From NCBI RefSeq assembly GCF_017654505.1, contig NC_054545.1, positions 12,612,047-12,676,046 on the forward strand: a stretch of 64,000 nucleotides of DNA, in the 5' to 3' direction. This document shows positions 1 through 11,189 of the stretch, one piece after another. How positions within the stretch are numbered: position 1 is the first letter of the stretch; each line of letters begins with the position of its first letter. A program made the position numbers and the translations under genes. Below the pieces are notes generated by a model. It was not told the origin of the DNA, made no database searches, and was given only the letters and a program-made list of their open reading frames with translations. This stretch comes from Polyodon spathula (taxonomy: Eukaryota; Chordata; Actinopteri; Acipenseriformes; Polyodontidae).

Positions 1-2344
1 GTTTTTTTAACCAGTTTGTTTCAAAACTTCTACAATTTTATGCGCATTCAGAAATGTTTCAGAATTATACCTCAATCTTATGGACCCGATACATAAACAA
101 AGTCTATATTGTTTATTGCTGTTTTAAACGATACTTTAAACTCACAAAAACAACAGTAAAAAAAACAAAAAAAAAACAAAAAAAACACTTTGTAACTGAT
201 ATTAGTACAAAAACGTATGATATGCCGATTACTTGATTCACAGTGTACTCAGCTTGTGCTGGTACTGAACGTCTCCGAACCTTATATTAATGCTCTTAAT
301 TATAACTATTCACGGTGTATTGTACTTGATTTTCCTATTAGATATCCATATTCACGTGTTTGGTAATTGCTGTTATCTGAAATTGTTCTTATTCATTTAT
401 CATACTTACTATGTGCTCTTAATGGACTTTACTCATAAAAGTAAATATAATTTTACTATAAGTTAACTGCTCTTAGACGAACTTGCTCTTAAATGTAATT
501 ATTACTGTATTCTTTATTTTGCTCATTTGAATTTGATCTTATTTTCTACTGATTTTACTGTACTTTATAACTTCTCTTAACTGTACTGTGATATTCTGTA
601 ATGCGATTTTCTGCACTCTGATATTTTGTAATAACTGCAATTTGCGCTGAATAAGGGCATTTGCTAAATCAATATTGACACATTTACAGCGATCATACTC
701 ATGGTACTTGTGTTAAATTTCTAATTGCATATTTCATCTTGTTTCCTCTTTGTTAACCAGAAAATGGAAGGTATTTTTATACCATGCACGAACAATTAGC
801 CAGCACGTTTTATTTCTTTGTGTTCAGTGTTTGTTTTGTACAGCCGAAGCAAACATATTTTCCACTATAAAAGCTACACACCTGCTTCTTTCTGATAAAA
901 CCTTTCCCACTTAACTTTCCATTTCTAACAAATGTCTTGTTCTACAGACAATGGACATCCTGCTGTCACTGTTAGCATCAGTATGCCCCACTACAGTGGG
1001 AATTTGCATCTAAACACATACATGCATGCGTTCCTTTAGAGGGCCATTGCCTTAGGTTAAGCCTTATTTCCTGGCAAATATTAGAACTTGTTTTGCTGGT
1101 GCATTTTTGCTGAGGATATTTTATAAACGAGTTTAACTCTCATGGTTAATTCAACTCCATATTTAGGTTCTCTATATATAGGCTACTGTATTCAAATATT
1201 TACATTGAAACGTACACAACTATAAGATGAAAGACGATGCATATACTCTCAGACTACCAAAATGTTCTTTAAAACTACAAGTTTGAGAATTAACAAAAAT
1301 CTTATGCAACAGATTTTTCACACGTTAGTGCGTATTTAACTGTGTGAGCATATATGCTCTTTAGAACATGAAGTGTTGCCACATTAAACATTGCTGTGTA
1401 TATAAATACTAAAACGTGTTTAAAATATTTTGCATACTATTTCTTTCATTGTTAAACTTCTGGTTTGCAGTACATCCATGAACTGAATATTAACAAAGAT
1501 TTCGTTTCCACATCATTCTGTTAAAAACAAAAAAGTTATTTATTATATTTCATTTAAATTTTCATTAATACAATCTCATTTTGGTTCCAGTTTGATAGTT
1601 CACATAACAAGTCTCCCAAAATTGTTATATATATATATTATATATATATATATATCTATATTATAATCCCAGTATGATAGTATATATATATATATATATA
1701 TATAGTAAGTTCATTGCTTACAGTACAACGAAAATCTCATACACTAATGATACAAGTTAACAAGTCTAACTGTACACATCTGTGTATAAACCATCAGCTA
1801 TTCGAGGCATGTGTCAAATGTTTTCCATTATTTTCCCCAATGCTTAGGCCTTGGTCCAGCATGTTAAAATGCTAGCTTAATTGATTCAACCAAATCTATT
1901 CTATACAAGGCCGCAGGCAGCTATGAGGCACCTGGAACAATGCTACCAGCAACAAACTATTTTTTACACTGAGCTTTTAATATACTCACAAAAAATACAG
2001 AATAAACAAAAACGGGTTACACCACTACAGACAGGGTAGCTGAAATAAAGAAAAACATAACTGTATCTTTTGTGTTGGAAAAAAAGTGTACAAAGCTGAC
2101 AAACTATTGACAGAAATTACCATAACGGTTCATAATCACCCCGATTAAATCTGTTAAACCCTTCGGTAAATATAAAAGTGAGGAAATTGAGCAGTTCTGG
2201 TCAGCAGTGATGGAAGAGTTTGCAGCTTAAAGTCAGTAACAGCATTTAAAGTGTCAATCGTGTTGTTATTGAATCGTAGCTCCCCCATACACAAAAGGAA
2301 CAGCTCCTACAGTCTCATTCAAGTCCGAACGCAAAGAGTCTGCT
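1..2344. other. Sequence downstream of NKX2-8 (3' UTR plus intergenic)
   Basis: AT-rich sequence without any convincing coding region on either strand. The right part must contain the 3' UTR of NKX2-8, which reads leftward from the stop codon at 2345. A minus-strand AATAAA lies near 1538-1543, about 800 bases past the stop, and is a possible polyadenylation signal, but the transcript end cannot be fixed by eye. NKX2-1, the usual next neighbour, is not seen here and would lie further left. Confidence 0.5.
1625..1705. repeat. (TA)n microsatellite, interrupted
   Basis: Two TA-dinucleotide tracts separated by a short non-repeat stretch, seen directly in the sequence. Confidence 0.9.
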
Positions 2345-2871
2345 TTACCAACTCCAGTGATGTCTCGGGTGAGATAAGTGCTGGTAACCGGGAAATAATG
2401 CCAGTTGTGCCGGGTGCTGCAGGTGCTGGTACCCGTGGAGTGTGAAGGAGGGGTGTGCAGCTGCTGACACGGGCAGACTGACACTTTGTTTGTCCTGATA
2501 ATGTACCGGGTTGATGACACATGTATGGCAAGGTTTCCCGTCTCTAACCAGAACTGGCACCACCACTCTCCGAATCAATGGAGACTGGTTTATATCTATA
2601 TGATCCTCTGCTCTGGCTCTCTTCATTTTGTACCTGTGGTTCTGGAACCATATTTTCACCTGCGTTGGTGTTAAGCTGAGAAGGTGGGCGAGCTGCTCTC
2701 GTTCTGGGGCAGACAGATAGCGCTGCTGTCTAAACCGTCTCTCCAGTTCGAACGTCTGGGATTTGGAGAAGAGAACTCGTCGTTTCTTCTTCTTCTCAGC
2801 CTCTGTCTCTGACGACGGTTCGTCTTTCTGCGTCGAATCCGGTAAAGTCTCTGTGCTGCTTTCGTCAGAGG
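2345..2871 (-). CDS. nkx2-8: NKX2-8 exon 2 (homeodomain, NK2-SD, stop)
   Basis: Begins after TTTTGCTAG at 2880-2872 and completes the Ser51 codon, giving the SSDESS sequence shared with NKX2-8 of other vertebrates. It encodes the homeodomain, the NK2-specific domain and the C-terminus ending HHWSW before the stop. An upstream in-frame ATG at 2890 lies inside the intron and is not the true start. Confidence 0.94.
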
Positions 2872-3480
2872 CTAGCAAAAATAAATACAAAAATTAGCAA
2901 TTTAGTAAAGCAAATTATATGCAATATTAGCTTTCAATGATAAAGCCGTCTGCCCAATAATAATAATAATAATAATAATAATGCAGACAAAATGCCGATA
3001 TAAATATTATATTATGTCAAAAAATTCAAATGTAACTGATTTACAAAAAAAAAAAAGAAAAAAATGTAGACTATATTTTTTTTAATATTTAAATTATTTC
3101 ATATTATGTGCTTCTGTTCAAATATTTTCATGGCACGACATTAAAACAAACAAAAAAGCGCTTCAATACATGGATGTGCCCACAATCCCACATGCACCCG
3201 AAACTCGATTTCATTTAGGCCGGTTCATAACAACGTACAGATGTAGAATATTGTACAGAAGGCAATGCCGTTTTCAAATACCAAGCCCACACACGGGAGT
3301 AAAAATAAAATAAATATCGTAGTACTTACAGAGGCGATGGCTTCTGTCAGAGTCTAACCATTCAGTGTAGGGTGAGTTAGAGTAGCTTTCCGGAGAATGG
3401 TTATGGGCGGTTTCAGCATGCTGTTCTGGTAAATCCAAAATGCTTCTCACTGTAAAATTTATTTTAGCAGGCGCCGACAT
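2345..3480 (-). CDS. nkx2-8: NKX2-8 (NK2-class homeobox), whole coding span, 2 exons
   Basis: Joined exons 3480-3330 and 2871-2345 on the minus strand give a complete 225-aa protein (human NKX2-8 is about 239 aa). It is a nuclear transcription factor of the NK2 class (mouse name Nkx2-9), known as a Sonic hedgehog-responsive gene of ventral neural tube and also active in foregut. In order it has a TN-like motif [12 protein letters not shown] at residues 9-20, an acidic serine-rich linker ending in a Lys/Arg run, a homeodomain at about 78-137 with [11 protein letters not shown] in helix 3 (Gln50, Asn51 and the NK2-defining Tyr54), and an NK2-specific domain [15 protein letters not shown] near residue 155. 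The ATG has A at -3 and is the only start that gives the TN motif. The 458-base intron has consensus GTAAGT and TTTTGCTAG ends. NKX2-1 and NKX2-2 are excluded by the short length and by the LVRDGKPC and C-terminal GYQHL features. Identity is well supported. Confidence 0.94.
3330..3480 (-). CDS. nkx2-8: NKX2-8 exon 1 (start codon and TN motif)
   Basis: Codes residues 1-50 plus the first base of codon 51, from ATG at 3480-3478 down to the donor. The donor reads CCTCT then GTAAGTAC on the minus strand. It contains the TN-like repressor motif and a conserved WLDSDRSH segment that precedes the splice in NKX2-8 of other vertebrates. Confidence 0.93.
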
Positions 3481-3645
3481 AATTTAACCCTAAACCGTCA
3501 GTACATACGATCCTTGGCAGAAGAAGCGGTAGAGCTACTGGAGTGCTGCCCAACGCGCCAACTGTAGACCCTGGAGCACGAGCCGAGATGTGCGCACCAT
3601 CAAATATGGAACTCAAATATTAGTGTCATTTACAGAGTGGTGCTG

Positions 3646-3655
3646 TTTATATAAA
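3646..3655 (-). promoter_or_regulatory. Candidate TATA box of NKX2-8
   Basis: TTTATATAAA, a perfect 10-base palindrome, lies 166 bases upstream of the NKX2-8 ATG. This would put transcription start near 3615-3625 and give a 5' UTR of about 140 bases. Position and sequence fit a TATA box. In this AT-rich setting chance occurrence is possible, although the surrounding 3480-3640 stretch is locally GC-richer, as expected of a promoter and 5' UTR. Confidence 0.5.
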
Positions 3656-3660
3656 CACTG

Positions 3661-4324
3661 TTCTGCACGGCAAACACGGTCAGCGTGCAGATTATCCCTG
3701 TCTATAGGACGCTTAGTACCTGAATTATCAAGTGCCAAAATTTTAATGAGGGTAGGTGTAACCACATAGGAGAATAAACCCTGCTACCTTCCAATGGCAA
3801 CAGGAAACGAGCTTCATCATTGCATATTCTGTCCGATTAGCCAAAAGTGGGACACAGATAATGGTAATTCCTGCTGCTGAATTACGTCTTGGGTGGCAAG
3901 TGATGAAAACACCCCTCCCAACAAACATCACCACTATTTGCATACAAAGTGAACCATTAGAGTACTGTCCACAGAGTTAGTTTTACCTATTCGTTACTGG
4001 ATTGTTTCATTCATTCACTCATTTATCGGTTGCAGCAATTTATTTGTTTACTTTTCCATTCATAATTCAGCTAGGGAACCCCACTGGAGCACAGTGCTAC
4101 TGTTTCAAGTAAACAAGTCACACCCACGGAGATTACGTTTTTATGCCAAAAGCAAAACCGTTATCAATGTAAAAATGACATACCAATCTACTATTTGAGA
4201 AATTTGGTTTACAATGGAGATGAGCCATTTTGACTGGAAATATATCGTGCTAAATTAAATATTTAAATGTTTGCTTTCGGTTGGATTATTGACAAACTAA
4301 CCGAAGTATTTGTGACGAGTATTT

Positions 4325-4355
<31 letters not shown>

Positions 4356-4860
4356 ACTTTATTTCTTTATGCAAAATGTTACGAACTTGTCAAATAGTAG
4401 TAATGAGTTGACATGTTACTGTGGCTCTTGTTTTTTTTTTTTGTCAGTATGTAATTAAAAATGGTGAGATAATGGTGAGATAAATTAAAAAGGTCATCTT
4501 CATGTATAGCTGAACGGTATAATTTATTTTTCAATGGAGTTCAAATAGAAAACACCAAATTAGTTTGTAGTATTCATATAAAATGCTTTTTGCATTGCAT
4601 TCTCCTGCTTTCGATTCCCCTTTAATCAAAGAAAAGGGCGAATTACCGCTTACTGAAACATACATTGCAGGAGCGTGTTTAATTAAACATAAAAAAAAAA
4701 AAAAACAATAAAGCTTTGTAAACCCTGTCCTCCGCCTATCTGCAAGTGTCAGTACACATGCAGATGGAACAATAACGTCTTTTTGACAGATCAGCGGGGT
4801 AGGTGAACAGGACACAGGGCTCAATTTGGCATACTTCCTACATATTTCTTGAAAAGTGGA
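3661..4860. other. NKX2-8 upstream flank
   Basis: Unique-looking sequence with no coding potential that I can support. It contains a 25-base poly(G) run (4325-4349) and short poly(T)/poly(A) runs. The ORFs in it are short and lack recognisable domains. Confidence 0.5.
4325..4349. repeat. Poly(G) tract, 25 bases
   Basis: Uninterrupted run of G on the plus strand; one of several long G or C homopolymers in this window. Confidence 0.95.
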
Positions 4861-5260
4861 CGACCATTCGGTAAGGTTCCCAGGCCGTGCTTATTAGAGC
4901 CACCTATCAAGTGTGCCTGGTGACAGTCGCTATCTTCCATGTTCCATGATCAGCCTCCCAAGCATCCTGGGTGGTCGAACTAAGGAGAACACAAATACAT
5001 GCCAACTGCTAGGCTGAGAACAAAAGCGGGAAATGTAGCCCTACGTCCTGGACCCGTTGGAAGCATTTGTTCCAGTCAAGATTTTGCATTTGTTCAGTCC
5101 TGGAATAATGCATGATTGACGCCTCCTCACAATGTGCTTTAACTTTCTTGGATAAATCCGAGCTTGTTCCTTGTTGTCATGGTTTTCAATGGGCTTCAAT
5201 GGGATTTTGGCAACTATCGACTCTGCTTCACGTCAACTGCAGCCAAGTCTATAGAGAATT
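4861..5260. promoter_or_regulatory. Candidate hedgehog-responsive enhancer of NKX2-8
   Basis: This mixed-composition 400-base stretch in an AT-rich desert contains a perfect GLI consensus, GACCACCCA on the minus strand at 4976-4968, about 1.5 kb upstream of the NKX2-8 start. SOX-like AACAAAAG (near 5010) and an octamer-like TTTTGCATTTGTTC (near 5085) lie within 120 bases of it. GLI plus SOXB1 sites are the known signature of Shh-responsive ventral neural enhancers, and Nkx2-9 is an established Shh/GLI target in mouse. The motif is seen; enhancer function is inferred. Confidence 0.45.
4968..4976 (-). promoter_or_regulatory. Perfect GLI-binding consensus
   Basis: TGGGTGGTC on plus, GACCACCCA on minus: the optimal GLI1/2/3 zinc-finger site with no mismatch. 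It is the only exact copy I found in the window. Confidence 0.6.
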
Positions 5261-6997
5261 ATTAGTTATGTGTTCCTAAACTGAATTAAGATCCTTTTAA
5301 TTTATACTATCAAACAAAGTCTTTGATATTGTGATTCTAACGCCTTTTAATAACTATGCGAATAAATGAATAAATAAATGAATAAATAAATAAATAAATA
5401 AACGTATTTATATACTAACGACGAAAACCACAGTCTAAGCATTACATTTTGTTTTTCAATCAAATATTATATTTTACCAATACAATTGTGTCCATATTAA
5501 TACAAAGAGTTTTTATTTATTTATTTTTTTTTAAAATTTTACATTAGGATTTTATTTTTATTTGTATAAAAGATGACGACTTATTTCCTGGGTATTTGTA
5601 AAGATATTTATGTAGGCTATATTATGAATATCTGATAAATAGATAATAGATTATATACAATGCGAAGAAAAACATCTTTAGACATATGGTGTGTGCAGAC
5701 AATCACTTTATTCATCGGTGCCCTTAATTTCGTTGACACACAGATTACTGTATGCAAGGTACCACAAGGGTTGTTAAGTTTACCAAGGGCACTTGATCTA
5801 AGTGCAAAACAGCGCAAGGGGTAGAAAAGTCATGTTCAGAAGAAGAAATGCTCTACTTCAATGACCTCTCGTAGTTCCTAGTCTCCTATTTAACACCCAA
5901 AGAACACACTGTTGTGCTGAAATAAGTAAACTGTGCTCTTAAACTATTAAGGGCTCTTCACTATCAAATATTTGCTCTCGTTACAAGAGCCATTTTCAGA
6001 GGTATAGTGCAATTCACACCAAAGACCCGAATATGCTATAACCAGAATCTTGAACACACATGATATATATGAACAGCTTGATGTCCGTACTATAGATATA
6101 TGTAAAAGCGTATTATATTTTTGTCTTTTATATCGGATCTGCCAAAATCTTCACACTGAAAAAAATGACCATTTTGAGTGAAAAGAAGTAACTGGGAGCA
6201 AATTCAAAATAAATACTGAATATAATTATTATTATTTGTTATTGACTAATCAACTGTTCGATTTTTTTTAAATGTAGGCATATGCATTTTCTTACTTTTA
6301 ATAGCAGATTAATTCCAATTCGCCGATCATAGTCATTTCATTGTATTTGTATATTACTCCCATTGCATTAATGGGCAAACCATCGTTTAACTGTTTAATT
6401 ATTATATTAATAATTTCATTGAGAGTGACTTTTTAAGACACTTTTCTAGTGGTTGTTATTATTCTAACTATATTTTCACTTAGCCAAGATTCATCAACCT
6501 GTTTTCATACAGATTTATATAAGAAAAAAACCTTTAATATGCCCCCAAAACCAAATGTTTATGAAATAAACATAATGACACATATTTTAATACATGGAAA
6601 TAAACAAAGATTTGTTTAAATTATGTTGCAAAAGATTTATTCAGAATTTTTTTAGATATTTGATTTGAAAGTGGGCAACCCTTTACACATATGCTGTTCT
6701 TCATTATTTAGTGCCGCATATCTTACTGCCGTTGGAACCCACAAGAATCCGGGCACTTGCAGTCTTAGCATTAGTGGTATCACTTGATTCTAAAGCATCG
6801 CCATGAGATGGTCACCATGGAAAACAAACCTTTGACCTTCTGTGTCATTTATAAAACAAGAGGTGTCTTGAGGCCACCAAAGTTTCAGTGTTGATTTAGT
6901 TCTACGCTACAGCTATTCCTCATACAAAGTGATAGCCTATCTGCATATGACGCACCACGGGTCAGGCAGCGTACTGATACAGCCAAGCAGGCAGGCA

Positions 6998-6998
<1 letters not shown>
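5261..6998. other. AT-rich intergenic sequence
   Basis: No gene or recognisable element. It holds short (AAAT)n repeats at 5362-5402 and scattered homopolymers. Confidence 0.5.

Positions 6999-6999
<1 letters not shown>

Positions 7000-7063
<64 letters not shown>
7000..7063. repeat. (TA)n microsatellite abutting a Penelope 3' end
   Basis: About 32 TA units directly adjoining the 3' terminus of the minus-strand Penelope-like element at 7064. Confidence 0.9.
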
Positions 7064-7066
<3 letters not shown>

Positions 7067-8060
7067 CTCAGAGCCAGCTGCCCAACGTTTCGATATGTTG
7101 TACATATCTTTCTCAAGGGAGCCTGTGTTTGAATCAAAACATTAGAGGTATTTATAGGTGTTTGACGGCATGACAACTACTTGTTATTGTTTATATTCAA
7201 ATCCATGATTTATTCTTACATGATGTAATGGTGTTCTATATATTGTGACATCACTTTTATTTATATCTTTAAATCTGTATTAATTCTAATTAACATTATT
7301 TTATATAAACTTATATTTATATTATCATGCAATGCTGGCTCTGAGGATCAGCCTTGATTTGGTCTCCCCAGCGCATCATCATGCATAACGTTTGAATTAA
7401 TTTTGTTTATTTAATTATTTTCAACTTTTATATATTTATTGGAATTAATTAGTTCATTCTTTTCTGTTGAGTCCCGCTGGCATAATTGTGTTCAGTCTAT
7501 TTACCCATTTACTTTCTTTTATTCTTCTATATGTCGCATTATCTAATTTTAGCTGTTCTAATACTACAAACTTTACATCATTTATGTCATGTCCTTGACT
7601 GGTGAAGTGCTGTACTATTGGTTCATTCATTTTTTTTTATTTCTAATTAATGAAAGGTGGTTTTGAATTCATTTATATAAAGTTGTTCCAGTCTCTCCAA
7701 CATGTTTTATTTCATCACATTTTTTACAGGCTATTCCATAAACAACATTGCTATTTTTACAGTAGGTATTAGTTTTTAGTGGATATGTGGTGTTCTTATG
7801 TTTAATTATAGTTCTACTTTTGTCCATGTATTTACAAACTTTACATGTACTAGTGCAAGTATTTGTAGAACCTATTCTGTCAATTATTCTTTTATGTTTA
7901 CTGTGAACTAGAATATCACCTAAATTAGCTTCTCTTTTGAATGTAGGTCAGTTAATTAAGTTAATCACTTTTCAATTTAATTTATTAAATTATTTATTTA
8001 TACTATCTGTAGTCGAGGTAAATGTCATCTACAAATCGTAGTAATTAAACGTTCGCTCGT
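7064..8060 (-). mobile_element. Penelope-like retroelement remnant (5'-truncated, broken)
   Basis: Read on the minus strand, 7860-7460 encodes the C-terminal region of a Penelope polyprotein. It has a Cys pair CTSTCKVC (about 7855-7832), then the GIY-YIG endonuclease core NVVYGIACKKCDEIKHVGET (about 7765-7693), then HFTSQGHD, KESKWVNRLNT and MPAGLN. A weak reverse-transcriptase box RFVDDIYL can be read at about 8042-8018, so the RT-EN linker is deleted. The reading frame is broken by a TGA just after GETGTTLYK and by a frameshift at a run of eight A. A 400-base tail follows and ends next to the TA microsatellite. A 12-base inverted repeat, CTCAGAGCCAGC, is at 7067-7078 and 7346-7335. The element is not active. 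Confidence 0.85.
7084..7125 (-). other. Hammerhead-like hairpin in the Penelope tail (degenerate)
   Basis: The minus strand reads CTTGAGAAA, a perfect 7-bp stem GATATGT/ACATATC with an ACA loop, then GAAAC. This resembles stem II and the GAAA box of the hammerhead ribozymes known in Penelope terminal regions, but the CUGANGA box is not intact. It is probably a decayed or convergent structure. Confidence 0.3.
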
Positions 8061-9596
8061 AATTAGAATTCGTCCTGTGAGTAAAATTGGAAACAAGATC
8101 CATTTAGAAATCAGACTGTAATCTAATATCTTTGTTTAATTTGATTTAAAAAAAAAAAAAAACATAAAACAAAAAAAACGGTGTCAGTATATTTTGTTTT
8201 CCATATTGTATTCCTTTGGCCTTTCTCATGCCCTTTCCATTTATCGCCACATCCGTCAGGTTTTACCGACCAGATTTGCTGTAGCTACTGTTTGTAATAT
8301 TAATTTGACATTTTAAAATGATCAACTTCCATTAGTTATCAAACTTGACAGATTCGGTGTCTTGATTTCTGGATGCTATTTTTAAAAAAGCGCAAAGGGC
8401 AATTTTCAGAATAATACGCCCATTTTAACAGTATTGAACTATAGCAGATACTGTAAGTGCTCCTTCTTGTAATAAAGTTGTGTCTTACTAGTTGTGGCTT
8501 GCATCAAAATATAGGGCACTCGGTGTTAAAAAGGCGCTAGAAATAATATGACAAACAAAGGTGCAATCTGCGGGTGAAAAGAAAACTTGTTGTTGGTGCC
8601 TGACTGCGCCTTGCATTCCGATGGGTACTTCAAGCTGCACTGAACAAGAGAGCAGAACACACTGAACAAAGGAAGGAGCGCTTGTTAAGAACATACTTTA
8701 AAAAGCTGCCTGCAAATAAATAAATAAATAAATATCCAATTACCCGGTTTCATACAGCTGTTACCATTAACACATGCTTGTTATCAAATCGAATAGGCGT
8801 CCGTTTCATACCGTGTCGCCTTTTTGAAGCGAACTAATCATATTGCAACCGTTTTAAAACAGTTTGTTTGAACTCTATGGAGTTGAAGAAGTAGCCCTAC
8901 CAATACTTTGAAAAAACAAAAAAACAAAAACACTATTCATTATAAAAGAGATACACAGATAAGAAATGTAACATGGCGCAATTATACACGTTTACCATCG
9001 TACAGTAATCTTGACATATACAGAACAGGTGTTTCTCCATGCTTCTACTCATATGTATGCGGTATGCTTTATCTTAATGATGTGGTCTTTTGTATTCGTT
9101 ACCGTACTTTAACAATGCTTTACCTCTGCTAGTTTCTGAACAGCTTATAGCCTACAATTGCAAATACATAAATCAATAAATAAAACACAGGTGCATAATT
9201 TCCGACAAGGCTACATAAAGAATCCATGTGAACATGTAGCAGCAGCTAAGATATATACCACCCTCTAGAGGATGAGCAATGTAATTTCAGTAAGCAGCTG
9301 GAAAAAACGCACCATAGTTTAACCCTTGTTACCTGTATTTTTTATATGAAGAAAACCTATTATATTTATGTACCTTAAATACCACCCATTGTACCAAACA
9401 TTGATTTTTTTTCACCACATGGGTCTTTGCTTGTGGTCTTTCAAATTTAGTCCCTCTAATACAGTGCATGAAATTGTAGCTCATTTTTATTTTTAGAAAA
9501 TAGACTCATAGATCAGAGAACTGAGCAGGTATAAGGTTTCTGTCATAACAGAGGACCCCTCTGTTAAGTTCTCTCTTTAATATCATTAATATAACA

Positions 9597-9665
9597 ATAT
9601 CTTTATCTTTATATAGTGCCTTTCATAGTGGACCACCATCACAAAGTGCTTTACAGAGGTAGGCT
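9597..9665. repeat. Possible interspersed repeat fragment
   Basis: The text TATAGTGCCTTTCATAG followed by AAGTGCTTTACA resembles a short repeat found very often in fish genomes (TATAGCGCCTTTCA ... GCGCTTTACA). The family assignment is from memory and no boundaries are visible. Confidence 0.3.
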
Positions 9666-10203
9666 GTGAAATGTGCGTTATATGCAGAGCACTTACAATA
9701 GGACATTAATCTCATCTGCTTCAGAACTGGTTAAAGTATAAACTACATGAATTGTATGATCAGCGTCAACTCAATATATAGCCCAAGAGCCTATATTGTA
9801 TTACATTACGTATTGTAATGTGCTAGGAGAATCACAGGGAGAATCTTAATGTGTCTCCCCTCATGTAGATGGTACTAAATTCTCCACCTGGGAATAACCA
9901 GAGATTGTTGTAGACTTTCTGAAAGTTTTTATATTTCCAGAGTATTCTATTAATCCATCCTTTTATATATTTGTTTATATAAGATATGGAGAAGAAAAAA
10001 TGTTTAGGGAGATTTTGTGGTGGTCTGTTACTTACACCCTGTTTTATTTAAATAACAGTGGTTAAGATTACCCCACACAACCACAATTGAACTGGACGGT
10101 TTTCATGTATAACCTTATGCCTCTTATTGTAGTACCTCCACAAACTTTATCCTATAACATTGCGCCAGCTCCTCTTGGTTCAGTGCTCCAAATATCGGGC
10201 AGG

Positions 10204-10222
10204 CGGGGTGGGGGTGGGGGGG
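10204..10222 (+). other. G-quadruplex-capable motif
   Basis: GGGGTGGGGGTGGGGGGG: three G-runs of four to seven bases separated by single T, with further G-runs just upstream. It fits intramolecular G4 rules. Confidence 0.5.
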
Positions 10223-11011
10223 AATGTGATGCTCTCCTCACTTTAATCACTAGGCAAACACAAAGAAGCAGTATACATTTTGATGATTTACCATATTCTG
10301 ATTTGAAGTAAAAGAAAAAAAAAAATCTAATAAAACTAAAACACAAGCACAGAAACAGCAAGGTTAATAATCTTCTAAATAAGAACAGTAATACAGCTGA
10401 ATGCTATATTAAATACCTCAATTGAACGCATATAGATACAGTACAGTTTACTTTGTGTTAGTAATACTCTATTCACATTTCAGTTTACCCAGCAGTGTAT
10501 TTAGAAGTTTAGTTATTTTATTACTGCCAATGAGAGCTTTTTTTTCAATATTGTAATCACAGAGTTTAACTCACTACTGTAATGGTATTCAACAGGTGTA
10601 GCCAATGATTGGAAAATGAAGGGTTTAAAAGCAGCACAGGATGAAGTGCTACAATAAACTGCCAGAAGATGTCGCCATAACCCTGTGAATGAAAAGAAGC
10701 CACACGATTATAAATAAGTGCCTACAGTAGGTCAGTTAATTAAGTTAGAAAGGCTTATTCCAACGTTGAGATGATGAATTGAACTGAAATACATCAGTTC
10801 CCAATCAAACACGGTTCAGGCACTTACTACAGATATCCCGTTGAACTTCTTTGCTATACACATTTTAAACTGTATTGCATATCACAGAAAAACAAGAAAC
10901 GTCCAAATAGTTTTTCTCTGTGTGTTATTTATGTTTTGTTCCAGACGACCTGATTGAGCTTAGTCGATTGAATGGGACATTACCAGCAAAATTCATCTCA
11001 TACGAATGTGT

Positions 11012-11189
11012 CAGTAGGTAACTACTAGCCTACTAACCCCTAAATCTACCCCTACCCCTAAACCTAACTGTATTTTTTACTATTATTTCAAGACCGCATT
11101 TTAGCGCCCTCTAGCTGCTATTACTCCGGCGTCCATTAAAGCCCTTGATCCGGACCTGCACCTGTTGGTAGGCTAGTAGGTACCTACTG
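11012..11189. mobile_element. Small MITE with terminal inverted repeats
   Basis: A 178-base unit bounded by near-perfect inverted repeats. The left end CAGTAGGTAACTACTAGCC pairs with the reverse complement of the right end, CAGTAGGTACCTACTAGCC, and the match continues into CTACTAA/CTACCAA. There is no coding capacity, so it is a non-autonomous DNA transposon. No clear target-site duplication is seen. The interior holds a GCGCCCTCTAGCTG sequence that weakly resembles a CTCF core. The family is not identified. Confidence 0.65.

Larger units (their letters stand above)
8061..11011. other. Intergenic sequence without genes
   Basis: No supported gene. Contains an A-rich run near 8150, a possible interspersed repeat at 9597-9665 and a G-quadruplex-capable stretch at 10204-10222. 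Confidence 0.45.
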
